A DNA stretch of 64,000 bases from Tricholomella constricta (taxonomy: Eukaryota > Basidiomycota > Agaricomycetes > Agaricales > Lyophyllaceae), in contig JAACJP010000059.1 in the NCBI GenBank assembly GCA_013368375.1, forward strand, positions 124,001 through 188,000. The letters are read 5' to 3'. This document shows, one piece after another, positions 1 through 10,562 of the stretch. Within the stretch, counting starts at the first letter, position 1. Each line of letters opens with the position of its first letter. A program made the translations under genes and the position numbers. A model generated the notes under the pieces. That model made no database searches. It was not told the DNA's origin and saw nothing but the letters and a program-made list of their open reading frames with translations.

Positions 1-631
1 AAACCTTCCAAAGCGCCTCTCTACTCCTGCCCGCAGTACCCCAATTCCGTCGGGTACACCGTTACTTTCTGCCCGAACGGCGTCTTCCCACCACCCCCAC
101 CCGTCACTCAGGGCCTTGCCATCCACCCAAACTACAACAAAGGCAAATGCCTTGATGTGCGCGGGGCGGTGTATAAGAACGGCACGCCGGTTCAGATGTG
201 CGTACTTTCTTCTCTTGTTTCGTTTGACACAAGGCTGATGATGAGGGTGTGGATAGTTACGATTGTAACGGCTCAGGCGCTCAGAAGTGGATCCTTACGA
301 AGGGAAACACGCAGCTTAGAGTTGCGGGCACGAACTTTTGCTTGGACGCTGGTTCCCGTACGTGTCTCTTTCTCTTTACCTCGTTCTTTCCACAATATCG
401 TACTCACTGCGTATCTTGTCTACAGATCCAAAGAATGGCGTCGGAATGAAGATTTGGACTTGCTACGACAATGTTGAGGCGCAGAAGTGGTATTACACCG
501 ACGATAAGAGAATTGCGCTCACGGGTCAGGGCTTGTGCCTCGATCTCACCAAGGGCGATCTTTCGAATGGTAATCAGGTGCAGACGTGGAAGTGTGGGAA
601 TGGGAATAAAAATCAGGTGTGGACGGTATGA
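1..631 (+). CDS. Ricin-B-type beta-trefoil lectin domain protein (3' part, 3 exons)
   Basis: The window opens inside this gene. Exons are 1-197, 257-357 and 426-631, with introns 198-256 (GTGCGT..TAG) and 358-425 (GTACGT..CAG); the joins keep phase and end at TGA 629-631. A Pro-rich linker (PPPPP near base 95) precedes a domain with the QxW-type repeats of ricin-B lectins (CBM13): GAQKW, EAQKW and KNQVW, with paired Cys in CLDVRG, YDCNG, FCLDAG and LCLDLT. Such beta-trefoils bind sugars, usually galactose or GalNAc. Here the domain is C-terminal and probably attached to something secreted or cell-wall directed, but the N-terminal part is outside the window. No toxin A-chain-like catalytic region is visible. 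Family call strong; overall function unknown. Confidence 0.85.
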
Positions 632-1275
632 GGAGCGAATTAGGTTAGAAAAACTTGTCGCGAAGCAGACTATTCTTGTTTTCGCATTTCTGTCGTCCCA
701 GTCATGCATTTGTAACTTGCTTTTTTGCATAATATATACTGTTCGTTTTGGACGCATGGTCTATTCTCATAAATTTCTCATCCTCATTTGACCTTGATTA
801 ATATCACCCTATATCCTGTTCAATTTTCGCCGTTTTCGTTTCTGAAATATACGCTTGATTCTTTTTAAATGTAAGAGATTGTGAATAATGACGTTGCCGT
901 CTTAATTGTACGCGTGTATGCTTTTGATGCCATACTCCTTGGTCATGTCCACTTTCTTGTCGTCATTTCTTCAGCGGGAATTCAACGGGTCAGTGCTCGG
1001 CGTAAATGGAGAAGCGGAGATAGAAAATCCAAATATCAGCCTTGACATGCTTGACATCTCGTCGTCAAATATGGTTGGTGCTCTACAAATTTACCATTGC
1101 GGTCCTAGACTTCTAGGGCGTTTGTAACGATTCTTGCCCAACGCAGAGGAAGGGGCTGATTCGCGACTATCAGGAGTATACAGACGGTAGCTGTTAATAC
1201 GGTGCGTGAATAGTTCATCTGATCTGAATTAAACTATACAACGGGTATATGATATAGAGAGTCATGACCTAACGA
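632..1275. other. Intergenic, AT-rich
   Basis: No coding potential recognised. It lies between two convergent genes, so it holds both 3' ends. Confidence 0.6.
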
Positions 1276-4200
1276 TCAAGACGCAGTAAGGCGACCTTCT
1301 TGAAATAGAGTCCATCCTTCGAACCTATCGCTCAGAGTATAGCACGCGTGATCGTAGTACAGACAGTTCGTCGGGACTCCCATGAAGTCACAGAGCGCCT
1401 TGGCCTCTGTGAACCGAGCATTTGCAGACGCGAAATCCTTATCCAGGACCGCGATTTCCCCAAGGGCACGCTCCGCGCGAGCGCAAAAATAGTACTCCGA
1501 AAAGGTTTTGCAGAAATCGATCGTCTGCTGAAACATCTCCGCCGCTTTGACAAAATTGTTGTCCAGAAGCTCGATGCACCCGGCGAGGTAGAAAGAGTTG
1601 ACCACGTTGGTGTTGATGGATTTAGTCGCTGACTCGACAAGCGAGTATATCTCCTCCCGGGCCTGTGCGATGTTTCCCTCCAAGGCAGTGTGGGCAGCGA
1701 GGATCGCCCGGCCAGAGATAGCGTACGGACTGTTTATATCCGCCCTCTGGAAAACTCCTCCCAGTCGATCGCGAAATTCTTTTGCATCCTTCGTATTTCC
1801 CTGACGATGGGCCACCTCCACCATGGACATGAGCACCGTGACATGGAGTTGATAGTCGTCATCCTCTTCGTAGTTTTCCATGGCCGACTCGAAAGATTCT
1901 CTGGCCTTATCGTTATTTCCAGCCAAAAGTTCAGCATAGCCAGCCACACATTTCATTTGCCGGACGCCCTTGGTATCACCGAGACGCTGGAGCAAGGGAA
2001 GTCCCCTGACAAAAAATTCGGAAGCACCAGGTTTCCCTCTGAGCATCCTGACGACACCCAAGCCACGATATATGCAGGCATCGATTTGTCGATCTTCCTC
2101 GGTCTTGAAAAACGAGTGCGTTTGCCGTTTCATTGCACTTTCGTACATCGATTCGGCCACGATGTAGTTGCCCACCGATGCATATGCCTCGGCTATAGCG
2201 CACTCTGCTAACCTCGTGTATCTCTTGGATCCACAGATTACGGACAGCTTGTGTGTCGCGTTGAGCACTTCCTGCGCTTCAGCGAACTGCCCAACTTCGA
2301 TCTGAAGCACCGACAGGACAAGGAGACAAGATACTTTAGCCACCAAGTTTGCTTTTGTCCGGCGATGGGAAATGGGAAAACATAACACAGAGTTCGTCTG
2401 CACTTCATCGCATTTTACTTCCTTGATAACAGGGTATAAAGCCGTCGCTCGAGGTTTATGTTGCATTAAGGATACCAGGAAAAGCCTTCCCTGAATGCAT
2501 GCGTACTCGACGGCTTTAGCATCGCAGTGTGCGATGCGAAGAGCGATGACGTGCTCGACGTTGACGTCCTCTTCCCGGATAAAAGTCTCTTCGTCGGAGC
2601 TGTCCTCAAGCTGGGCATCGTAGAATGCTTGGAGATGATCGAGGAGTGGGATAGCGGGGTAGGAAGTGGTGTTATGCTGGGATGAAATATAGAGGCGGAT
2701 CGGAGCGAGCATGGTGATGAAACCGCTCTTCCGGTAAGCTAGGGAATGCTTGCAAAGAGTGTTGGCGAGATGTTCGATTTTTGTGATAGAAGGGAAAGTA
2801 TCGGTTAAGCGAGCTTCGTTAAGCCCTTGTGGTAGGAATGCGATCAGCTGTAAGAGATCGCGTATGACTCCACCCAGTTTTTGTAGAGAAGGCGAATTTA
2901 AAGACATCTCGATGGTCGTGGCTATGCTATGAAACTTGCCGTCGCCGTTTTCAAGGAGAAGAGCCTTTTGGCGATCCCATGCAAGGACCAACTCTTCGAG
3001 AGACCATTCATTCTGTACAGCCGCTTGAGCGAGGAGATTTATCGAGAGTGGATGAAAGTCCAACGCAGAGAGTAGCTGACTTAGGATCGACGGTTCTATG
3101 GGTCGCAGGTAAATCGCCTTGAAGGCAGCACAGGCAGCGCTTTCGTCGAGTGCGGGAACTCGTAACCGCTCCCACGCTAAGTTAGGCGGAAGACCTGATG
3201 TTCGAGTTGTGAGCATGAGCTGAACATTGGGACGGGCGCCAAATTCGTCAATGGAATTAGTGATGAGGCTCGAATCGACTGCAGCATCTAGGAAGGTTTC
3301 AGCGTTGTCGAGAACAAGAAGAAGGTCCTTCGAGGAGGAAAGCTCGTTCAATATCAGATTTCGAGTGTTCGCTTTCGAGCAGCTGATTCCCAAGGAGCGC
3401 GCGATGCGATCAAGAAATGTCGCGTGCGTGATCTGGGAGGCATCCACATCGTCGTATCTGACGAAGTATCGCCGGTCACTGAACTTCGCCGACATAGAAT
3501 CCTCGTTTATTACCGCCTGTGCGATGCTAGTCTTTCCCATGCCTCCGGGTCCGATGAGGGCAACATGACGGGCCTCCAACAGAAATTCGACGGTCTCCCG
3601 AACAAGGGCGTCTCTTCCCATAAATATAGGCGGACGCACAGGCAAAACATCCGATATTAGTGTTTCTCTGAGATGTATATGTCAATTCATCATCTGTAAA
3701 ACGGCCCGCTGATAACGTACGCCTTGAACTGCACATTTGCCCGGAGTTCCTCGAACAAGGATACAAGTTCATCGAGCTTCAGGTTTGCTGCAATATTGAG
3801 TTCTGTCTGTAGATGAGGCGGAGTCAGAGGGAAGATCATAGGCAGCGACACGGAAAGCCTCACATTGAAGAGAGCCAAGAAACGGTCCAAGTCCTTCTGC
3901 CAGCCCGCAATCATGTCCTGATTAACCGTGACGTGAAAAACCTTCGACGTCAGGCGCTTTCGTATCCGTTCATCAACTCCCTGACGAATTCCGTTTACAG
4001 ACCTAGGGTCCGCCTTATCGTGTCAAATAATCTGATATAAGAGGGATGCCATTACTTGTTCAATTCCGACAACGCGCGTCGGATTGCAGGACTGATATCA
4101 CTTTCCGGTACGCCCGTTGTAGCACGCCAAATTAGCAGAGTAATCTTGTGGCATTGCTCAGCGAGCTCAAGGAAGTCGTTCTGGTTTGAAATGGTGGTCT

Positions 4201-4526
4201 ATATGGGTGTTCGCGTGAGCCCACCAGATCCGGAGTTGAAAGAAACAATGGACGTACTTTCACAAGAATGAGGATCCCAGACACTGTGGACAGTACCCCT
4301 TTCGCCAGCTCGAAAGGCACAAGCTCTGTAACGATGTTTATGGCTCCGATTGCATTGTCCAAGGTTGACATTACGCGGTCATTGCTGGGATCTGTATTTG
4401 GTATTGGACCTGCCTTTAGACAATTCAAAGGCAGTGTCAGAAAGAGATATAATGCTTTGACGATACGCAACCTACCTGCGGTAAGAGTAAACTTCCTTGT
4501 CGTCGAGGCAAGACAGTGACGGCCAT
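1276..4526 (-). CDS. NLR-type STAND ATPase: helical N-domain, NB-ARC, TPR (intact)
   Basis: Six exons, read on the minus strand: 4526-4476, 4413-4258, 4180-4056, 4002-3864, 3806-3721 and 3667-1276, giving about 982 aa. Joins were fixed by comparison with the paralogue at 20869-24127, whose exons B-E have identical lengths and phases. Residues ~17-180 are a helical domain (core STLDNAIGAI, LVPFELAKGVLSTV) resembling the HeLo-like/MLKL N-terminal domains known on basidiomycete NLRs. Then comes an NB-ARC module with P-loop GPGGMGKTS, Walker B LLLVLDNAE and sensor-like LMLTTRTSGLP, followed by ~450 aa of Ala-rich helical repeats of TPR type. By family knowledge such proteins are intracellular sensors that trigger regulated cell death in non-self recognition; here that is inference. 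The start ATG is conserved in the second copy but a start at the MSTLDN methionine (4371) is possible. Confidence 0.85.
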
Positions 4527-6425
4527 GAGTGGAGGTGATGGTTGCAATGTTGGATAGGCGCGCACTGGTGCCTAAGCGAGCACCGGATTTCAACAGTTTG
4601 AAGTCCGCAGTTATCTGTGCCTGCTGGCAGAGCGCCCAAGCGGACCCTGATGGGGGCGACGACAATGATGCGGTCAGGGACGGTGTCACGGTTGTACAGT
4701 CCACTTCTTCTTCTCTCCTTGTTGCCTTATGTACCTTTCTGCGACGCGTTCCTTTGTCCAGTGTGTCTGCGGGGAAGTTCAACATGCCGAAACCAACATC
4801 CATTCCTCTTTATACATCATCCAGCATGCAGAGTCCCAGACGCACTTTCAAGGGTATGCTCGATGAGGAACAGGCTGCCTCCTCTTTGCTGATTTACCAA
4901 CTGAGGTTTGTCCTGATTCGGAGCGGACGTTTGGAACTGATCACGTTTGATATATTTGATAGGTGGGTGGGATTTACCGGTACCGTCTCAAAATAGCAAA
5001 TCTTTCCTCACCCTTCCTTTGAGGCAGTTTTTCTGTCCAAGCATCGTTTCAAACTAAGATCTATGTACCCATGCGACCTCCGTAATAATGCACCTCACGT
5101 GTAACGCTCTCCAACAAGTCCAGCCGCGCAAAGAACAACAGTGAAGGTCCATCATGCTCGTCTACCTGGAGGCTATAGCATACTCTCAAAAGACCGGATC
5201 CGACATATCAGTGACCTTGACGCGGGCGGGAACGGTGCTGTTGGAGTGTGGTGAAGTGCCAGTTCGTCCAGATCTCCTGTTTCTCCATATCCATGCCCGA
5301 CTAATTCACAATCGAGTCTTATCAACATATCAAACATGAATATTTACTCAAAAGCTCCAAACAGCCGCGATGAACCATGTTGTCAGACTCAGTGCAGTAT
5401 CACACTTCACTTCGGAGCTGGAATTCGTTTAATGATTGCCGCAAAGAAACATCTCCCGTTAAGTACGTCCTCTGGCAAATTACGCGGGGGTTTATTTAAT
5501 CTCGTCACTCCAAAGTGAATCAACGTGCTATTCGTCAGGTAAGCATAAGACTTTTTTTCACTCACGAGGCGATCTGGACATCACGTTCTGCAGGGGAGAC
5601 AACGTGTCCGCCACGCCTCGACGCAATTCCGTGCTTCGAATTTCCTCTCTGTTACCCCACATGGCCTCTTTATTGACAGGTCCTCACTTCCCTATGGCGG
5701 TACGTTAGCGTCTGCACTGGTTCTCTCTCGCTCTGACAACTGGGACAAAAAGCACTCACCCGGACACTGAGATTACTGGACAACAACTTTTTTTTCGGGG
5801 CGCGTAGTTTGTGCTCCTAAATTTGAGCTTGACAGGAACCGCTCTGTGGAGCTTGCACGTACTGTGCACCCATCGAAATCTTACGCCTAACTCGTATTCT
5901 CGGGCGATTTCGATCCTCTCTGGACTTCAAGTGCATTGTCGATGGGAGGCAATTGTGCTAGATTCCAATCCTCAGGAGGTGCAGGGGCTGTGATTGGCAA
6001 AATCGACTCTGCATTTCTTGATCGCAATAGCTGGAGCAGCGCTGGCTACATGTGGATCTCGAACAGATTAGAAGCAGTGGCGTCGTTGAGCTTCAGGAAT
6101 GCGTCTCATGTCGTTCTACAAGTGGCGCTCCCCTCCAAACGGTTTTAACATGTCAACTCCGCGCGCGTGCGCGGGGGGAAGGAGGGAAGGGGAGCTGTGT
6201 CTGTGTAGACTTCTATAGAGGCGCCTGCCCGTTATATTCTCCCACTCGTGTTGAGATGGTTTATATCAAGCTTCCGTATGTCCCAAACCTTCCCCATCGA
6301 CCGGAATTTACCGGTCTTCCATCATTCATGCATCCTCGACAGGTCTATCAAATTCGCGTCGCAGTCCAGATGCCTTCGACAATTCAACACTCACCCGTGT
6401 GTGAACCGATTTTTACAGTTTGTCC
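4527..6425. other. Intergenic region upstream of NLR 1 and protoglobin 1
   Basis: Divergent spacer of about 1.9 kb between the NLR and the first protoglobin. Open frames here are short and without recognisable domains. The last ~470 bases resemble the upstream region of the second protoglobin (13140-13635). Confidence 0.6.
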
Positions 6426-6433
6426 TATATAAA
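6426..6433 (+). promoter_or_regulatory. TATA box of protoglobin 1
   Basis: TATATAAA about 91-98 bases before the ATG at 6524. It sits in a stretch (CCTATATAAAGCC) repeated almost exactly before the second protoglobin at 13534. Confidence 0.7.
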
Positions 6434-6523
6434 GCCCATGTAAGCTGCACTTTTCCCCCAGAACAATCTCTTAGTGTCCTGTCAGCTTCTACTACCTCTA
6501 AGCATTCACCAAGCTCATTGACA

Positions 6524-7355
6524 ATGCGAAACATCGACCCAGCCACTCTTGAGCACCTCCCATCTCGCGTCCAGTACTTGCGCGACTTCATAGGATTTAC
6601 AAACCAGGATGCTGCTGCGCTTCATGCCGCCAGACCTGTCGTTGCACCACTCGTCCCCGTCGTAGTGGATGCTGTTTACGTCAAACTCCTCTCCTTCGAC
6701 ATCACATCCAAGCCCTTCGTTCCTCGCCAGACCGGCTATACGGGCAAATCCCCAGTGAGGCTTGAGGATCTCAGCGGCGACCATCCCCAAATCAAGTTCC
6801 GCAAGGGCTTCGTCGCTTCGTATCTCGCCAAGCTGGTCACGATGAACTACGATTCTGACGCGAGCTGGGAGTATCTTGACAAAGTTGGCTTCATGCATAC
6901 TGGCGTTGCCGGATTTACTCACAGGTTGGCATTGATCTTTCGTCTGAAGAACAGTTCTGATTCTTGGCATGGGCTATTTTAGGGCGAAGAAGCCTGGCCT
7001 GCGAGTCGAATACATACACTGCGCGATTCTCCTCGGCTTTGTTGAGGATATAGTCGTAGATGCTGTTGCCACTCACCCGGACCTTGATATTGACACGAAG
7101 ACTGCTGTCATCAGAGCGCTCAATAAGGTGATGAATACATTGTCACCGTTCACAGCGTACCATATATGGATTAACATGTGCTGTTACGTTCGACAGGTTC
7201 TTTGGATACAGAACGATCTCTTCGCACGCCATTACATCCAGGATGCCGACGTCCTAGCTAACAAGATAACTCTCGACAAGCCCACTGCTCTTGCGGCCAT
7301 GTGCGCACTTGTTATGCTAGGCGCCGCATTCGTGAGGTACTTCGCACCGTACTGA
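6524..7355 (+). CDS. Protoglobin / globin-sensor family protein 1
   Basis: Three exons, 6524-6924, 6983-7127 and 7197-7355, all in phase, give 234 aa. The fold is recognised from the globin-sensor pattern VGxxHTGVAG, which places the probable proximal haem ligand at His125, and from the flanking helices (YLRDFIGFT, FRKGFVASYL, YIHCAILLGF). Protoglobins bind haem and gaseous ligands (O2, CO, NO). The protein has no output domain, but its last ~30 residues are hydrophobic (MCALVMLGAAFVRYF), suggesting a C-terminal membrane anchor; such a tail is my reading, not an established feature of the family. A close paralogue with the same intron positions lies at 13636. Both are intact. Confidence 0.88.
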
Positions 7356-10005
7356 CGGTTGTAGTGGACGAGTTTCATCTATTTCTTTAATCCATGTTTC
7401 CGTTTGCCTTAGGTCGTTCTGTTATCGTTCAGATGCTACATGAATTCCTACTGCCGCACAAAATTGAATACCCATTCCTTGTAGTCCGCAACCATCGTCA
7501 ATCGATACACTGTGGCCCATACTAAAGTCTCCGATTAGCTAACGTATGTTGTACTTTTATTGTACCCTTCCAGGACCATATATCAGTTTAAAAGTTGACG
7601 CCTCACGAACTCGATACATTGCCGAAGAATGCACGCGCCTTCATCCTTTCAATGTGGCCTGAGGCGATATACGACTGCAAAAATGAAACAGGAAACTCTC
7701 TTCCTTGAAATTGGTCAACTTCCATTCAGGATGGGAAAAACAGTCTATTGCGGGATTGAAGTACAATGTTTCATTGACATGATTAGCAGAAAGTCACACT
7801 CCGGAGCGCAATCCGTGCATCTCTGGCGAAATCACAATCATGATCAAACGCAGCAGAAAAAGAGCACTAGTTCACGATCGAGTCCATATATATATTGAAT
7901 GATTGCTTTCAAAGTCGATGTGGTACCGAGTATAGCTAGACTTTAGTTGGTTGAAGGTGGTTCAGTACGGTGACGATCAAATTCTAACGTCAACCTTGAC
8001 TCCGGCTTTTGCCGCAAACACGCGTCAAACTTGCGTCCTTGGTCAACATTGACCAGGACCTTCGATCACCGTTGATTCTACTACTTGATTCAAGACCTGA
8101 ATTTTAGGGGACCCTCTAACGTTCCACGCTCAGGGCCAGGAATGCAATCTGTCTTCGAAAACGCGCAGTGTCTACCAGAACTTCTGCACATTTTCCCCAA
8201 GTTCTTGTATCTTCTTCCTGCGTCGAGGCAGTCGGCTATCACGACACTTATTTATCTGCATACTGGAGATGAGCTCAAGGCTCTCCGCCCCGTCCTCATT
8301 TCGTCCGTCGATGAATATACCTTGGAGGGCACAGACAGCCTCATGGAATCCTTGAAATACTTTGAACTCTATTCCCAGCTCACCGGCCCCCTTTCGCTCA
8401 CGCAACTTTCGACAAGTTTACCATCTCGATTGGGATGCAATTTGACTGACGCTGAGGTGGGGAATAAGCCAGGCAGAGGAAATGGTTCGTGATGCTCTCG
8501 GTGCTTGGGCGTTGCGGAAGATTCTTTATGGGGGAAGTACGTGATTTTTAGCATGACGTGGTGAAAAACTGACTCTTGCTTCTCGATGACATGATGTGAG
8601 GAAATGTTTCGTGAATGCTGGCGTTGCGGAAGGTTCTTTATGGGGGAAGTACGTGATTTTTGGCATGGCGTGATGAAAAACTGACTCTTGCTTCTCGATG
8701 ATATGATGTCCGACTCGGTACAATCATTGTATGCTGCTGATCATCAGATCACCTCACATGTCCTCTCCTGATCACGGACATGCCGTATTACATGCGGCAG
8801 TTACTACTGATACTTGACATCGCCTACATTCCCAAGCTTGAGCATCTGTATCAGCGACGGTCCGTAGTACAGATACTCGATGACAAGACTCTGCCTTCCG
8901 TTTCGCCGAACATGTCAAACCCCTTCTGTGTAAACGATGCTTTTAGCCCACTGTCACTAAGTCGACCCGTCAATGGGTAGACGCGCGTCATTTTCGCGAC
9001 TAGTTTTGCGCGAGCGTAGAAAAGTACAAGGTTACCTTTGCCCTCATCATGCCCCCGGTCACCCGGTCCTCCTTGTCCTTGCCTGCCATCCTGGTATGTC
9101 TGAAGTGTCAATATTTACGATTGCACTAAGTTGTAACGTGTGCCGCAGCGGTTGACAAGTGAAACGTATCGTTTCTCACTACGATCTTCTCTGGCGCCGC
9201 AAGTCTTGCCCTGCCTTCGTCAAACAGGTCTATAGGCTTGACCTCTCCCGTTCCGTCGGTCCTGGATGTGTGTGCTGTGCTTGTATGCGTGCATATATTT
9301 GCGTCGCCTTGTCCGATTGACGACGTGTAGGAATATGTAAAGAATTCCATGGGGCGACGAGGGATTTGATCATCCCAAATGGGTGATTGAAAAAACCTTG
9401 GATATGGCGGTGAAAGATTGAAAAGCGGTCGAAAGACTTCAACTTCGACTATTTCAACTCTCCACAAACAAGCCAAATCCTATGGCTTCCCTAAAGTGCA
9501 GTAAGTACTACTAAGGGAAGGCTAGCTATGATCAACTTACATGCAAAAATCCTGATGATCGACAAAGCATGATGCTACAATGCGTACGTTTTCGAAAAAG
9601 GACACACTTTGGATTGTATTTAAGTAAATTCACGAGCAGATAGTGCGTCGCTCTTCACGTTCACGATTATCAGGTGATCATCATCCTGATCGCCTGAGGC
9701 TTCTGTATGTCCTCGCCACACGCATCACACGCATCTTCCTCTCGTTCAACTTGTGTCTCATTTGAGCTGTACTAAACTTGACGATTGGATCTGCACCACG
9801 TTGAGTGAGGCCACGACAGTTCATGGTCAGAAGGACAAGCGCGAAGACTACTGTTATTGTGCAGACTATTCCTATCTTCCATTCCTCAACCAGGGTCTGT
9901 GGCATAACTTGACATCAACCCTTTGTTTCCCCGCAAATCGAGCTCATCGCAGACTCTGGTCCATCTATCGTGCCTTCGGTGCATGACATATGGTCAAGTA
10001 CTCCT
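7356..10005. other. Intergenic, 2.6 kb, no gene assigned
   Basis: Contains a 408-base open frame (8085-8492) with a leucine-rich, globular-looking translation (for example ELLHIFPKFLYLL) but no recognised family and no supporting splice structure, and a tandem duplication at 8477-8710. A 74-codon minus frame at 9681-9905 could encode a single TM helix but has nothing else to support it. Confidence 0.5.
8477..8710 (+). repeat. Two-copy tandem repeat, ~115 bp unit
   Basis: Copy 1 is 8477-8598 and copy 2 is 8599-8710. They share long identical tracts, including TTCTTTATGGGGGAAGTACG and AAAAACTGACTCTTGCTTCT, and differ by a few substitutions and short gaps. Confidence 0.85.
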
Positions 10006-10562
10006 CTAAAGCTTTTTTCGAGGACCGGTAGGGTTTTGAGGACGAACCCCCGCCTTTGGAGGCGCCTGTGCTGCTGCCCTAGCGGGAGGCGGCTGAGCCT
10101 TGGGATCGACATACGGCGCACTCAGCCAGCAGACTCCCATTTCCTGCAAGACTGCCATCTGAGCTCCATTGAGACAAAGCTCCGGGTCTCGGTCTCTCTT
10201 GAAACCCACACCTCCCATCAGAGCGCACACCTCGCCCGTCACAGGGTGTCTCAACAGGTTCGCCGAGTTAGTACAGCTTGATTATTGTCATTAGTATCCA
10301 CAATGCTTGGAGGAAAGTAAATCACATACTCTCCAAAGCTGAGATATGTAGGGTCTTTGGTTTTTTTTGACGACGAGAACCAGCTGCGCGATTGAACACC
10401 ACTGAGCGATTCGGCGTCAGGTTGCACCAAATGAGGGCTTTTGGTGCGAGTATGGTGGTTCAAGGTGTTGAGGTCGTTGGTATGACCCGAGCCAGTCGGG
10501 ATGGGTTTGGCACTTGAGAAAGCCAGGAGAGAGAGAGTGAGGATTGTGAATATGGGAAACAT
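10006..10562 (-). CDS. Small secreted protein, hypothetical
   Basis: Two exons, 10562-10330 and 10249-10006, joined by an intron with GTATGTG donor, TACTAAC branch site and TTGAG acceptor. About 158 aa. The start gives a clear signal peptide (MFPIFTILTLSLLAFSSA). The mature part carries YLSFGE, then three cysteines (EVCALMGGVGF, ELCLNGAQ, GVCWLSAPY) and a Pro/Ala-rich tail. Without the intron the first frame would stop early at 10251, after ..TRRTC. I do not recognise a named domain. Secreted and Cys-containing is as far as the sequence goes; effector-like or wall-associated roles are possible. Confidence 0.7.

Noticed and set aside
1..631. Lectin considered as a ricin-like two-chain toxin
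   Set aside because: Only the sugar-binding beta-trefoil and a Pro-rich linker are visible; nothing resembles an N-glycosidase chain.
4132..4803. 223-codon minus frame as a longer N-terminus of NLR 1
   Set aside because: It reads through two introns seen in all three paralogous copies; only its MSTLDN part is exon, and the upstream portion is not conserved in the other copies.
8085..8492. Open frame with globular-looking translation
   Set aside because: No recognised family, no introns or neighbours to support it, and it runs into the tandem repeat; left unassigned.
9681..9905. 74-codon minus frame with one hydrophobic helix
   Set aside because: Too short and unsupported; could be chance.
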